This document shows positions 36,892 through 45,290 of a stretch of 64,000 nucleotides of DNA, one piece after another. Under the pieces are notes generated by a model. That model was not told the origin of the DNA. It searched no databases and saw only the letters and a list, made by a program, of their open reading frames with translations. Source of the stretch: CAVQAH01 sp963784195 (lineage in GTDB: Bacteria > Acidobacteriota > Vicinamibacteria > Vicinamibacterales > 2-12-FULL-66-21); NCBI GenBank assembly GCA_963784195.1, contig CAWARA010000018.1:1-64000 (forward strand), in the 5' to 3' direction. Every line of letters begins with the position of its first letter. Positions within the stretch are counted from its first letter, which is position 1. The translations under genes were made by a program, and so were the position numbers.

Positions 36892-38163
36892 TCAGAAATA
36901 GTATTTCAGCCTGGCGTAGGCAAAGTCGTCGTCCGAGAATCTTCCAACCAGATCGCGGCCGCTGCTGATGAACCAGCCCAGCGATCCCTCGAGCGACAGG
37001 TTGTCGCGAAGGCTTGCGGTCAGAATCCCGCGGATGAATGCGGACGTCTCGGAAGGGTTGTACACCGCAAACATGCGTGTGCGGTATTTCTCGCGCGCGA
37101 ACGTGCGATCCGCTGACGTAATCAAGCTCACGTCATTGCGTCTGCGCTCGGGTCCGTCCGCGCCGATCAGGGTCTCATCGTACGACTCATGGTGATAGAG
37201 CACGGTGAAGCTGAGGGTGTATAGTCCAGCGCGCCGGTCGATTCCTGCGCCGGCCTCGACGGACTGGCCCTCGACGACGCGGCCATCGGCTGATTGAAAG
37301 TTGTCGTCGACGAAGGCGGCGGCCTCGCCACGAATGCCCCATTCTCCTCGAACGGCCTCGAAGTCGCCGGCAATCATGGTGAACCGCGGGTGGTTCTCCT
37401 GGATCCCTGGCGCGACCGGAACAGCCGTGAAAAAGCCGAACGGCTCGAAGCCCCGGTACGCAGACACGCTCCAGTCCACGCGCGCGGCAGTACTCGAGAT
37501 TCGAATTCCGCCCTGAGCATTCTCGAAGGTAAACGCCGGCTCGTCACGGATGACGGCAACGCCCGCGGCGAGGTTGAAGGGCGACGAGGGCTCGTCGAGC
37601 TGATCGAAGCGGCCCCGGCGGAAGGCCGGCACATAGATCCCCTCGAACGTCACATCGTCTCGAATGAAGACTCGTGCGCGCACCAGCGCTACAGGGAGCC
37701 GCGCTTCGTTACGGCCCTCGAAGAAGAACTTCGATACGTCGAGCGGGTTGATGACGTCGCTCGGTTGAAGCTCGTCGAGCTTTCCCCACACGACCCGAGC
37801 GAAACCGGCGAGCACGTCCAGTTTGCCTTTCGTCAGTTCGACGTTGGCGTCCTGAACGCGGAAGAGGCCGTCGGTGACGCGCGTCGTGCCGAGCTCGCGG
37901 CCGCTGGCGTCCGGCACGGGCCGTCGCGACAGGAGACCCTCGGCGAAACCTGAGAGCGTAATCCGCAGCGAGGGAGACGGTTCGATCTTTTCCTCGACGA
38001 AGAGCCTGGACCTCCACTCGACCGTATCCTGCCGGTTCGGAAGGTAGTCGAGAAACAGCGAGACATGCCCGGTAGGGCGCGACTGCGCGGCTGCAGGGCC
38101 GGCGGACGCCACGAGGAGGCCAACAGCCATCAGCCATCTCGCGCGTCGACTCTGCCTGGTCAT
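36892..38163 (-). CDS. Outer-membrane beta-barrel protein of the export operon
   Basis: 423 residues from ATG 38163 with signal peptide LMAVGLLVASAGPAAAQS. The remainder alternates polar and hydrophobic residues with many aromatic strand ends, and the last residue is Phe (DDFAYARLKYYF), the usual signal for barrel insertion. WGKLDELQPSDVINPLDVSK resembles DUF1302/alginate-export type barrels. It is the third gene of a unit with a LolA-like protein and an RND exporter, 14 bp downstream of the latter. This suggests an envelope pathway for a lipid or hydrophobic substrate. Confidence 0.75.
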   Translation of the reverse strand: MTRQSRRARWLMAVGLLVASAGPAAAQSRPTGHVSLFLDYLPNRQDTVEWRSRLFVEEKIEPSPSLRITLSGFAEGLLSRRPVPDASGRELGTTRVTDGLFRVQDANVELTKGKLDVLAGFARVVWGKLDELQPSDVINPLDVSKFFFEGRNEARLPVALVRARVFIRDDVTFEGIYVPAFRRGRFDQLDEPSSPFNLAAGVAVIRDEPAFTFENAQGGIRISSTAARVDWSVSAYRGFEPFGFFTAVPVAPGIQENHPRFTMIAGDFEAVRGEWGIRGEAAAFVDDNFQSADGRVVEGQSVEAGAGIDRRAGLYTLSFTVLYHHESYDETLIGADGPERRRNDVSLITSADRTFAREKYRTRMFAVYNPSETSAFIRGILTASLRDNLSLEGSLGWFISSGRDLVGRFSDDDFAYARLKYYF

Positions 38164-38176
38164 TCGAAATCGGCGA

Positions 38177-40552
38177 TCAGGCCGCAGCAGGAATGCGCCC
38201 GCGGCGGAGCGCTTCAGCCCCAAAGATTCGAGGCAGCAGCTTGATCGTTGCGGGAAGGATGAAGACCTCGGCGAGAAATGCCGTTGCCATTGTCAGCGCC
38301 AGCAGTCCGCCGAACCAGGCCGTCGGTTTGTACTCCGAGAGCAGCAGCACCGCGTAGCCACAACTGTTGATGATTGCGGTCGTCAGCGAAGCACGGCCCT
38401 CGTGAGCGGTGGCAATCGCGATGGCTTCGTCGGTGCTGGCGCCGGCCGCTGCCTCGCGCCGGTACCGGTTGATGAAATGGATCGTGTCGTCGTCCACGAC
38501 GCCAAGCGCGACGCTCGCCACCATGACGGTGGCCACATTCATCGAGATATCGAGGTAGCCCATGATGCCGAGGACAGCCAGCACTGGCAAGACATTAGGC
38601 GCAATCGTCAGCAGGCCGAACCGGATGGATCGAAAGACGATGAAGATCACGGCGAACACCGTCACGAAGGCCGTGCCAAAGCTGCTCAGCTGCGACGTCA
38701 CGAGATAGTGATCGAGCTGGCTGAACAACCGGCCCGATCCGGTTGTCATGACTTCTATGCCGGTACCTGCAAACGCCTGTCTGGCGCGCCGGTCGGCGTC
38801 CTCGACCAGCTCCAGCACCACGTCGGAGCTCATCGATCGGAGCTTGATCGAAATATGCGTGCGGGAGTAATCGCTGGCAACGACCCGCTCGAGCTCGTGG
38901 CGACCCTCTCCGCCCAGCGTAAACACGAACAGCTCCTGCGCAATCGTATCGGCGTCGGATGGCACGACATCCGCCTCCGGCTTACCGTCGTGGAGCTCCT
39001 TGTTGATACGGCGCACATAATCGGCGACGGAAGTCACCTTGCGCACATTCGGAAACTGCACCAGCTCCTGCTCGAGCCGATCGATCCGGTGAAGGACGTC
39101 AGGCCTCTTCATGGAATCAGGTGGACCCTCCAGCATGATCTGAAAGCTGTAAACGCCGGCCAGCTCCTGATCGATCACCGCGGCCGACGTGCTGATGGGG
39201 TGACTTCTCCCAAAGAAGTTGATGTGGTTGGTGTCGACACGAAGCCGGAAGATTCCAAGAACGGCAACCACGCCCACGGCGAGCGTGACCGCCAGCACCC
39301 TGCCTGGATGCGCGCAGGAGAAGCGGGCGACACGCTGAAGCGGTCCGAGCAAATAGCGTTCGTGCGGGGCCTCGCCGCGGTCAGGCTTCACCAACGAGAG
39401 CAGCGTCGGCATCAGCACCAGCGAGATGACGAAATCGACCATGATGCCGATTGCCGAGCCCACCCCGAACGATCTGACCGCCACGACGCTGCTGGTGGCG
39501 AGCGACAGCATGCCGAGCGCCGTCGTCGCGCTTGCCCCGAAGAGTGGCGCGGCAAGGTGCGCTACCGTCGCCTTGAACACGTGCTCGGTGTGGTCACGGC
39601 CGGCGCCGTCACGTCCCCCTCTTTCGGCTTCCCGAACCTCGTCGTCCCAGTGCTGCATGATGTGCACGTCGTCTGCGATGGCGAGCACAACAATGAGCGG
39701 CACCAGCATGCTGGTCAGGACGTTGAACGAATAGCCGATGAGCGAGTACAGGCCGAGCGTCCACAGGACGCTGACGCCGATGGCCAGCAGCGACAGCAGC
39801 GTCTTGCGGACCGAGCGAAAACTCAAGTAGATCGCAAATACAGTGATCAGGAGAATCGGCGGCGTGAACTTCTTCTGGTTGTCGAGCGTGATGCGGTTGT
39901 AGGTCTCGCTGATCTCCAGGCTGCCGTTATAGTGGGCGCGGATGCCAGGCGGAAGAGCAGGGTCGACGATCTGGTGGATCGCCTGGATGACGCCGCCACG
40001 CACCTCGTCGATCCGGTCTTCGTCGAAAGTCACGACCAGCGCGGCGACCCGTCCATTTTCGGAGATCAGATCGCCGCGAATGAGGTCGTCCTTCATTGCC
40101 TTGCGCCGGATCGCCGCCGGATCGCTGTCGGAGAGGTTCTCGAGCAGCGGCTTCACTTCCAGGCCGCCGTCGTCCGAATCAGGGTCGCCCGGATTGCTGA
40201 CGGGCAGCGCTTCGACGATCGTGGCCGTGGCCAGGCTCGCGACGCGGTGGACTGTGTCGACGCGTTCGATGTCCCCCGTCACCCGCTCGATGAAGTCGAG
40301 CGTCTCCTGTGAAAACAGGCGGTCCGCGGAGTCCGCTTCGAGAGCGACGATGAGCGCCCGTGTACCGCCAAACTCGGCACGGTAGCGCTCGTAGTCCTTG
40401 TAGACCGGATCCTCTTTCGAGAACCACGCCGTAATGTCGTTATCGATGTTGGTGATGTTGGCGCGCGGCGCGAGAGCGATGGCCCCGGCGATGATCGCAA
40501 TCGAGAGCGGAATTCGCCAGCGGTAGATGAACTCCGCGAGCTGCCGGCTCAT
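38177..40552 (-). CDS. RND-superfamily exporter (MMPL type)
   Basis: 791 residues with 12 predicted membrane helices in the RND pattern: one, a large periplasmic domain (~residues 35-210), five, a second periplasmic domain (~420-600), then five more. FSKEDPVYKDYERYRAEFGG opens the first loop. VVLAIADDVHIMQHWDDEVR and VASVALGVVDDDTIHFINRY carry the paired Asp residues of the proton relay. MMPL-like exporters of this size move lipids or hydrophobic compounds out of the inner membrane. It overlaps the LolA-like gene by 4 bp. Confidence 0.88.
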   Translation of the reverse strand: MSRQLAEFIYRWRIPLSIAIIAGAIALAPRANITNIDNDITAWFSKEDPVYKDYERYRAEFGGTRALIVALEADSADRLFSQETLDFIERVTGDIERVDTVHRVASLATATIVEALPVSNPGDPDSDDGGLEVKPLLENLSDSDPAAIRRKAMKDDLIRGDLISENGRVAALVVTFDEDRIDEVRGGVIQAIHQIVDPALPPGIRAHYNGSLEISETYNRITLDNQKKFTPPILLITVFAIYLSFRSVRKTLLSLLAIGVSVLWTLGLYSLIGYSFNVLTSMLVPLIVVLAIADDVHIMQHWDDEVREAERGGRDGAGRDHTEHVFKATVAHLAAPLFGASATTALGMLSLATSSVVAVRSFGVGSAIGIMVDFVISLVLMPTLLSLVKPDRGEAPHERYLLGPLQRVARFSCAHPGRVLAVTLAVGVVAVLGIFRLRVDTNHINFFGRSHPISTSAAVIDQELAGVYSFQIMLEGPPDSMKRPDVLHRIDRLEQELVQFPNVRKVTSVADYVRRINKELHDGKPEADVVPSDADTIAQELFVFTLGGEGRHELERVVASDYSRTHISIKLRSMSSDVVLELVEDADRRARQAFAGTGIEVMTTGSGRLFSQLDHYLVTSQLSSFGTAFVTVFAVIFIVFRSIRFGLLTIAPNVLPVLAVLGIMGYLDISMNVATVMVASVALGVVDDDTIHFINRYRREAAAGASTDEAIAIATAHEGRASLTTAIINSCGYAVLLLSEYKPTAWFGGLLALTMATAFLAEVFILPATIKLLPRIFGAEALRRGRIPAAA

Positions 40553-41421
40553 CGGCCGGCCCCGCGCTCCAGCTCACGGCGGGAAAAGTCCGCTTCTTTC
40601 AACCCGACATTGTAGTCGGTGGTCTCGACCGTCAGCTCGGTGCGGGTCTTCTCGAGCGCGTTGCTCATCTCCGAGTCCATCACCGTCCAGATCCCTTCGA
40701 TCTGTTCGACGCGCCTGACGGTGTAAACCTTCTGCTTCTCGTTGCGGCGGTTGAAGACGTCGGCCTGAACGACAACGTAGCTGTCCTTGAGCACGAGCGA
40801 CACGACACGCGGGAACTCCGCGCTTGTGTCCTTTCTTCGCGATTCGAGGCGCCATGCCGGGCGGGCTGCGCCGCCGGCTGGCGGCGTCCACGACGCGCTC
40901 GTGCCGTCCGGCCCCGCGAATGCGTAGACATACTCGTCGAACTCGCGACCGCCGATGTCTTCGTAGGTGAAGTCGCTGCCGACAAAGCTCTCCTGTGTTT
41001 CCGCACCGGCGATACGGCGCACGCGCCCGAGCGCCGGCAGGTACAGGAAGCGCTCGTCTTCAGACTCGGGATGCTCCCAGACGAGGAATCCCGTGCCTCG
41101 GATGTCGTTCGGATAATTGAAGCGAATCAGCAGCCGGTCACCGTCCGGCGCCGTCGCCGGGACCCCGGGCGCACCGCGTCCGCGGAGGGTGATCAAACTG
41201 AGGGCGCGCTCGCGCATGCGGCCTTGCCGATCGAACAACTTCATGCGCATCGCCGCCCGCGAATCGCGACCGGTGTCTCGATCCTGAACGCCCCGAGCCA
41301 CTGTTTCGGCCGTCGGCGCCGGTTGAGCCGACAGGATCAGCGTGCGGAAGGCAGCGGCGACGATGAGCAGCGTAAAGACAGGATAGCCGGCTGAACGCAG
41401 CCAGGAAGGGCGTGCGCGCAT
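40549..41421 (-). CDS. Outer-membrane lipoprotein-sorting (LolA-like) protein
   Basis: 290 residues from ATG 41421. Signal anchor GYPVFTLLIVAAAFRTLILS is followed by a LolA/LolB-like half-barrel: RAAMRMKLFDRQGRMRERAL, LLIRFNYPNDIRGTGFLVWE, FLYLPALGRVRRIAGAETQE and SFVGSDFTYEDIGGREFDEY. The same pair, a protein with the GSDFTYED motif and an MMPL-type RND exporter, is conserved in many bacteria. It probably carries a lipid through the periplasm for the exporter. A longer in-frame extension (84 codons) is encoded mostly by a 12-bp repeat and is rejected. Confidence 0.85.
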   Translation of the reverse strand: MRARPSWLRSAGYPVFTLLIVAAAFRTLILSAQPAPTAETVARGVQDRDTGRDSRAAMRMKLFDRQGRMRERALSLITLRGRGAPGVPATAPDGDRLLIRFNYPNDIRGTGFLVWEHPESEDERFLYLPALGRVRRIAGAETQESFVGSDFTYEDIGGREFDEYVYAFAGPDGTSASWTPPAGGAARPAWRLESRRKDTSAEFPRVVSLVLKDSYVVVQADVFNRRNEKQKVYTVRRVEQIEGIWTVMDSEMSNALEKTRTELTVETTDYNVGLKEADFSRRELERGAGR

Positions 41422-41516
41422 GAACCTAGAAGTGAACCGTGGTGTGAACCAACGTGTGAACCCGCGTCTGAACCCCCGCGTGAACCAGCGTCTGAACCTT
41501 CGTGTGAACCCCGGTG
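41421..41516. repeat. TGAACC 12-bp tandem array
   Basis: Eight units in exact 12-bp phase, each starting TGAACC and mostly ending CGTG or CGTC (41421, 41433, 41445, 41457, 41469, 41481, 41493, 41505). The first unit includes the start codon of the LolA-like gene on the minus strand, so the array is that gene's leader. The same unit with 13-bp spacing flanks 10305-10520, and a short version lies at 42284-42325. Confidence 0.8.
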
Positions 41517-41589
41517 TTTCGATTATGTGAAAGTCTTCACAAGCTGTCAAACCGCTTGAAAACGGCAGAAAACCGAGCCATCGTGAGGA

Positions 41590-41808
41590 ATGGCTGCTAC
41601 ACCCGTCCTCATCTTTGGCAAGGACTCGTGCCCGTACACCCAGGCCGCGCGCGATGACTACGCGCGCCGCCACCTCGAGGTTCAGTACTTCAACGTGAAG
41701 AAGAACGCGGCAGAACTGAAGCGGATGCTCGAGTACTCAGAGGGCCGCCGGCTGGTACCGGTCATCGTCGACGCTGGCAAGGTCACCATCGGCTTCGGCG
41801 GAACGTGA
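41590..41808 (+). CDS. UXX-star family glutaredoxin-like protein (cysteine form)
   Basis: 72 residues. The thioredoxin-fold start VLIFGKDSCPYTQAARDDYA carries Cys14-Pro-Tyr-Thr where the UXX-star (seleno)protein family may have selenocysteine-x-x-Thr. RRLVPVIVDAGKVTIGFGGT at the C-terminus is the family's characteristic end. Here position 14 is TGC, so this is the cysteine form. Expected role: thiol-based redox reduction with one catalytic Cys. Single gene; a terminator hairpin follows at 41821. Confidence 0.8.
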   Translation: MAATPVLIFGKDSCPYTQAARDDYARRHLEVQYFNVKKNAAELKRMLEYSEGRRLVPVIVDAGKVTIGFGGT

Positions 41809-41820
41809 GGCGTTTGAGAA

Positions 41821-41839
41821 GCCTTCGCGGAGCGAAGGC
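41821..41839. terminator. Bidirectional hairpin between convergent genes
   Basis: GCCTTCGC-GGA-GCGAAGGC, an 8-bp perfect stem, lies between the UXX-star gene and the convergent thioesterase gene. There is no strong T-run, so termination efficiency is uncertain. Confidence 0.5.
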
Positions 41840-41860
41840 CTACACATTCTGGATGGGCGA

Positions 41861-42274
41861 TCAGGCCGACGGAAACCCCAGGCGAGCGCGGATCTCATCC
41901 GGCACGGGCACGGGCCGTGACTCGCGATAGTCATACATCACCAGAACCGTTCTCGCTGACGCGACGAGTCCGCCGGACGCATCGACGACCTCGTACTCAT
42001 ACGTAAAGCTCGTGTTGCCAATCCCCACAATCCCGATGCGGACCTCGAGCATGTCGCCGTAACGCGCCGGTTTTCTGTAGTCCACCTCTGCCCGCGCCAG
42101 GATGACGCCAGGCGCACCCTCCGGCAGCGCCTCGAGCGTGAAACCCCACAGCGCACGCCAGTGCGCGAAACGGGCTTGTTCCAGATACGTGAGATAGACC
42201 GCGTTGTTGACGTGACCCATCGGGTCACAATCGCGGAAGCGAACTTCGATGCGGTGAGAAAAAACGGTATTCAT
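41861..42274 (-). CDS. YbgC-type acyl-CoA thioesterase
   Basis: 137 residues from ATG 42274. The hotdog-fold signature is FRDCDPMGHVNNAVYLTYLE, with the catalytic Asp in D-x-M-G-H-V-N-N. KPARYGDMLEVRIGIVGIGN and YEYEVVDASGGLVASARTVL follow in family order. It hydrolyses an acyl-CoA or acyl-ACP; the chain specificity is not evident. It starts back-to-back with the region leading into thyX and has a short TGAACC repeat as leader. Confidence 0.88.
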   Translation of the reverse strand: MNTVFSHRIEVRFRDCDPMGHVNNAVYLTYLEQARFAHWRALWGFTLEALPEGAPGVILARAEVDYRKPARYGDMLEVRIGIVGIGNTSFTYEYEVVDASGGLVASARTVLVMYDYRESRPVPVPDEIRARLGFPSA

Positions 42275-42283
42275 GGTTAACGG

Positions 42284-42325
42284 AGGTTCAACGAGGTTCA
42301 TACGAAGGTTCATACAAGGGTTCAA
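42284..42325. repeat. Short GGTTCA repeat array
   Basis: Four GGTTCA units at about 12-bp spacing lie upstream of the thioesterase start and before the thyX start. Same unit as the arrays at 10305-10520 and 41421-41516. Confidence 0.6.
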
Positions 42326-42401
42326 GCGTATCGGGGAAATATGTTGGCGCGCATCGAGAAAATACGACGACGCGATTGGCGGCCCGGATTACAATCGCCG
42401 G

Positions 42402-44009
42402 GTGATCACGGCCCCTGTTACCTCGGAATCCTTTACCCAGGAAGAGCGCGAAAGGCTCGCACCGTACTTTACGAACAGCGACGGGCACATCTTCGCGCTG
42501 ACGAATCTGCCAGAGACGGTCAAGGGCGCGCTGTTCGCGCGTTACTCGCGTTCGGCGAAGTCGCTGCGGCGTCTGTTCCTGGACGAGTTCGCGAGTGGGA
42601 TGCCGGACGCGCCGAAAACAGCCGACGGCGTCGGCGTCGACAGAGCCGAGAAACTCTACGCGAAGGTCTTCAACGAGTACGGCGATGATTCGGTCGCACA
42701 ACTCGGCGGCGCGCATATCGCCTGCGAGTACGTCTCGAACATCCTGACCAAGGTCCTCGAGTGGGGACGCCTGATGGCTTACCTGGAACAATCCACCAGG
42801 TACGTGCCTTACACCGACAAACTGAACGGGAAGTGGCGGTATCACGTCCCCGACGAAGTGGGCCCCGGCGCGCTGCGCGAGCGATACGTGCGCGCGATGG
42901 ACAGTGCCTTCGAGACCTACGCACGCTGGATCCCGCCGATGCAGGAATACTTTGCCCGGCGTTATCCGAAGAGCGCGTCCGATTCCGACGCCGTGCATCG
43001 CGCGGCGATTCGCGCAAAGGCACTAGACACCCTGCGCGGCATGCTGCCGGCGGCAACACAGTCCAACGTGGGCCTCTACGGGAGCGGCCAGGCGTTCGAA
43101 GCGCTTCTGCTCCGGATGCGAGCCAATCCGCTCGTCGAAGTGCAGGCGTGTGCGGAGCAGATGCTCGCCGAGCTCCGCAAGGTCATTCCTGCGTTTCTCG
43201 TCCGCGTCGATCAACCGGATCGCGGCGGCCGATGGTCCGAATACTTGAAAGACTCGCGCGCACATACCGCCCAGGTTGCCGGAGGCCTTCTCGCCGGCGA
43301 CCGTTTCGAGTCACGTCCCGAGGTCACGCTGACGGATTTCGATCCCGACGGGGAAGTGAAGATCGTCGCCGCGGCGTTGTATGGAGTGTCCGATCTGCCT
43401 GACGATCAGCTGATCGCGATCGCCCGGCGGATGTCAGCTGACGAGCGCGCACAGGTGCTGCGCGCCTACGTGGGAACGCGCTCGAACCGGCGGCATCGTC
43501 CCGGGCGCGCGTTCGAGCGCACCGCATACCGGTTCGACGTGCTGACAGACTACGGCGCATTTCGCGATCTTCAGCGCCACCGCCTGCTGACGCTGGAGTG
43601 GCAGGCCCTGTCGCCCCGGCACGGCTTCACACAGCCCGAAGCGATCGTCGAGGCGGGAGCCGAGGGGGACTGGCATCGTGTCCTCGAGGATTCCGCGGCA
43701 CTTTACGATGCTCTCGCCGGTGCCGGGCTGACCGAAGTCGCGCCTTATGCAATCTCGATGGCCTACCGCGTGCGGTTCTACATGGAGATGAACGCGCGCG
43801 AGGCCATGCACGTCATCGAATTGCGGTCGGCACCTCAGGGACACCCGGCTTACCGCCGCGTGTGCCAGCGTATGCACGAACTGATCGAACAACAGGCCGG
43901 GCATCGCGCGGTCGCCGCGGCGATGCAGTTCGTCGATCATTCAGAAGTCGAACTGGAGCGATTGAAGTCCGAGCGGGCCCTCGAAGCGAAGCGGCTTACT
44001 CGGCCTTGA
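42402..44009 (+). CDS. thyX: FAD-dependent thymidylate synthase, tandem-domain form
   Basis: 535 residues from GTG 42402; the in-frame ATG at 42273 would translate the repeat array and is rejected. The length is twice that of ordinary ThyX. The first half carries AHIACEYVSNILTKVLEWGR and LEQSTRYVPY (residues ~120-137), equal to the second part of the RHRxxSxxxxSxR motif with RHR lost. The second half carries DLQRHRLLTLEWQALSPRHG (RHR at 392-394), keeping RHR and the nucleophilic Ser. Together they may build one active site. Converts dUMP to dTMP using methylene-tetrahydrofolate and NADPH. Its 3' end overlaps the convergent def gene by 14 bp. Confidence 0.85.
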   Translation: MITAPVTSESFTQEERERLAPYFTNSDGHIFALTNLPETVKGALFARYSRSAKSLRRLFLDEFASGMPDAPKTADGVGVDRAEKLYAKVFNEYGDDSVAQLGGAHIACEYVSNILTKVLEWGRLMAYLEQSTRYVPYTDKLNGKWRYHVPDEVGPGALRERYVRAMDSAFETYARWIPPMQEYFARRYPKSASDSDAVHRAAIRAKALDTLRGMLPAATQSNVGLYGSGQAFEALLLRMRANPLVEVQACAEQMLAELRKVIPAFLVRVDQPDRGGRWSEYLKDSRAHTAQVAGGLLAGDRFESRPEVTLTDFDPDGEVKIVAAALYGVSDLPDDQLIAIARRMSADERAQVLRAYVGTRSNRRHRPGRAFERTAYRFDVLTDYGAFRDLQRHRLLTLEWQALSPRHGFTQPEAIVEAGAEGDWHRVLEDSAALYDALAGAGLTEVAPYAISMAYRVRFYMEMNAREAMHVIELRSAPQGHPAYRRVCQRMHELIEQQAGHRAVAAAMQFVDHSEVELERLKSERALEAKRLTRP

Positions 44010-44550
44010 CCTCTTCCCTGCTCCAATAGCGCCCGAACTCGTCCAGGAACGTCAGCGTCTGGAACGAACGCATCCGGTCGAAGAACAGCACGCCGTCGAG
44101 GTGATCGGTTTCGTGCTGAATCACACGCGCGGTGAACCCTGACGCGCGCAACTCGACCCGCTTCCCCTGTCGATCGTAGGCACGCACCTGAATCGCGGTC
44201 GCGCGGGGAACCCGGCCGCGGATATCCGGGATGCTGAGACAGCCTTCCCAGTCTTCGGCCGTGTTGTCGCCGATAGGCGTGATCTCGGGGTTGATGAGCG
44301 CCATCAGCGGCACCCGATCCTCGGGCTCGTCATCATCCTCGGGTGTTGCGGCGAGGCCGGCAACGAACAGGCGAATGCTCTCGTGGACCTGCGGCGCTGC
44401 CAGCCCGATCCCCTGGTACTCGCGCATGGTGTCGAACATGTCGTCGATGAGCCGTTGAATGCCGGGAGATCGGATATCGGACGGATTGATGGCTCGCGCA
44501 CGCGCCCGCAACACGGGGTGTCCCATGCGCGCGACCTTGAGGATGGCCAT
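43996..44550 (-). CDS. def: Peptide deformylase
   Basis: 184 residues. All three motifs are intact: GIGLAAPQ (motif 1), EGCLSIPDIRG (motif 2, metal Cys) and IQHETDHLDGVLFFDRM (motif 3, two metal His and catalytic Glu). An insertion at residues ~67-80 (ATPEDDDEPEDR) is unusual but falls in a loop. It removes the formyl group from nascent proteins. The usual partner fmt is not in the window. Confidence 0.95.
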   Translation of the reverse strand: MAILKVARMGHPVLRARARAINPSDIRSPGIQRLIDDMFDTMREYQGIGLAAPQVHESIRLFVAGLAATPEDDDEPEDRVPLMALINPEITPIGDNTAEDWEGCLSIPDIRGRVPRATAIQVRAYDRQGKRVELRASGFTARVIQHETDHLDGVLFFDRMRSFQTLTFLDEFGRYWSREEVKAE

Positions 44551-44571
44551 GGGGAGATTATCACTCGGGAC

Positions 44572-44606
44572 TCGGCTTGCCCGCCGTGGCCTTGGCGAAG
44601 GCGGGG
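44572..44606 (+). repeat. CTTGCC...GCCTTGGCGAAGGC repeat, copy 3
   Basis: TCGGCTTGCCCGCCGTGGCC followed by TTGGCGAAGGCGGGG, nearly identical to 30371-30405. It lies 21 bp upstream of the def start codon, in its leader or promoter region. Confidence 0.65.
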
Positions 44607-44797
44607 CTCGGGTGCCGGCTGATCATCGTCGAGTGCTCGACCCCGGAGAGTTACGACTTTGCCTGGAGGCGCTCAGAACTGCAACCGACCTCATCTGGAA
44701 TCTTTCCAAAAACGGCCAAAAACAGGGCCTTCTCAATGGTATACTCCTCGCCTCCTTCACATTCGGTCACGTCCGGCCGAGAACCGTACAGACACCT

Positions 44798-45250
44798 ATG
44801 AAGATCACATACACATTGACCGCTGTTGGCATTGCTGCGCTGATGACGACGGGCTGTATCGGGTACGAGCGGGAAAGCACGCTTGGCCCGACATCGACCG
44901 GTGTCGCCGCGCTGCTGGGCAGCTGGACGTCCGGAAACCTGGTGCCACAGCCTGGTCAGTGCACCGACTTCAAATGGGACGTCACCGAACAGACCGGCAA
45001 CTCCGCGCGGGGAACGTTCAGTGCGACCTGTGCTGGAGACCTGCGGCTGAACGGATCTGCTGAAGCCACGCTCGCTGGATCGCTGGTGACGTGGAGTGCG
45101 CAGGCAACGGCGAACGTGGCCGGGTTGGCGAACTGCTCGATCACGCTCAGCGGCACGGCCGAACTGCAGTCGGACTCGGTCAGAATCCCCTACTCGGGGA
45201 ACACCTGCCTCGGACCGGTCAGCGGCGTCGAGACGCTGCGCCGGCGCTAG
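44798..45250 (+). CDS. Small secreted lipoprotein, unknown function
   Basis: 150 residues. The signal peptide TLTAVGIAALMTTGC ends in a lipobox Cys at residue ~20. The mature part is Thr/Ser/Gly-rich beta sequence (LLGSWTSGNLVPQPGQCTDF, RGTFSATCAGDLRLNGSAEA) with four further cysteines, likely two disulfides. A TATACT box at 44740-44745 could be its -10. The longer in-frame upstream extension crosses the def promoter and is rejected. No family recognised. Confidence 0.65.
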   Translation: MKITYTLTAVGIAALMTTGCIGYERESTLGPTSTGVAALLGSWTSGNLVPQPGQCTDFKWDVTEQTGNSARGTFSATCAGDLRLNGSAEATLAGSLVTWSAQATANVAGLANCSITLSGTAELQSDSVRIPYSGNTCLGPVSGVETLRRR

Positions 45251-45264
45251 TCCGCGCTCGTGAC

Positions 45265-45282
45265 GCGCGGCTAAAGCCGCGC
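45265..45282. terminator. GCGCGGCTAAAGCCGCGC bidirectional terminator-like hairpin
   Basis: An 8-bp perfect stem with AA loop between two convergent genes. The loop-proximal GGCTAAAGCC is identical to the hairpins at 17720-17774, so the repeat family may serve as terminators. Confidence 0.55.
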
Positions 45283-45290
45283 GCTGCTCA

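Noticed and set aside
38402..40312. 636-codon open frame antisense to the RND exporter
   Set aside because: It mirrors the codon structure of the real gene on the other strand; the composition is Arg/His/Asp-rich and no domain is visible. Similar antisense frames over the M23, ankyrin and dipeptidase genes were rejected for the same reason.
41629..41640. Selenocysteine insertion in the UXX-star gene
   Set aside because: The redox codon is TGC, not TGA, so no recoding is needed.
40549..41673. Long N-terminal extension of the LolA-like protein rich in R-x-F-T
   Set aside because: It is the 12-bp repeat array read as codons. The signal anchor begins at ATG 41421, which is the believable start.
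42273..42401. N-terminal extension of ThyX from ATG 42273
   Set aside because: It overlaps the thioesterase start and translates the GGTTCA repeats. Family similarity starts only after GTG 42402.
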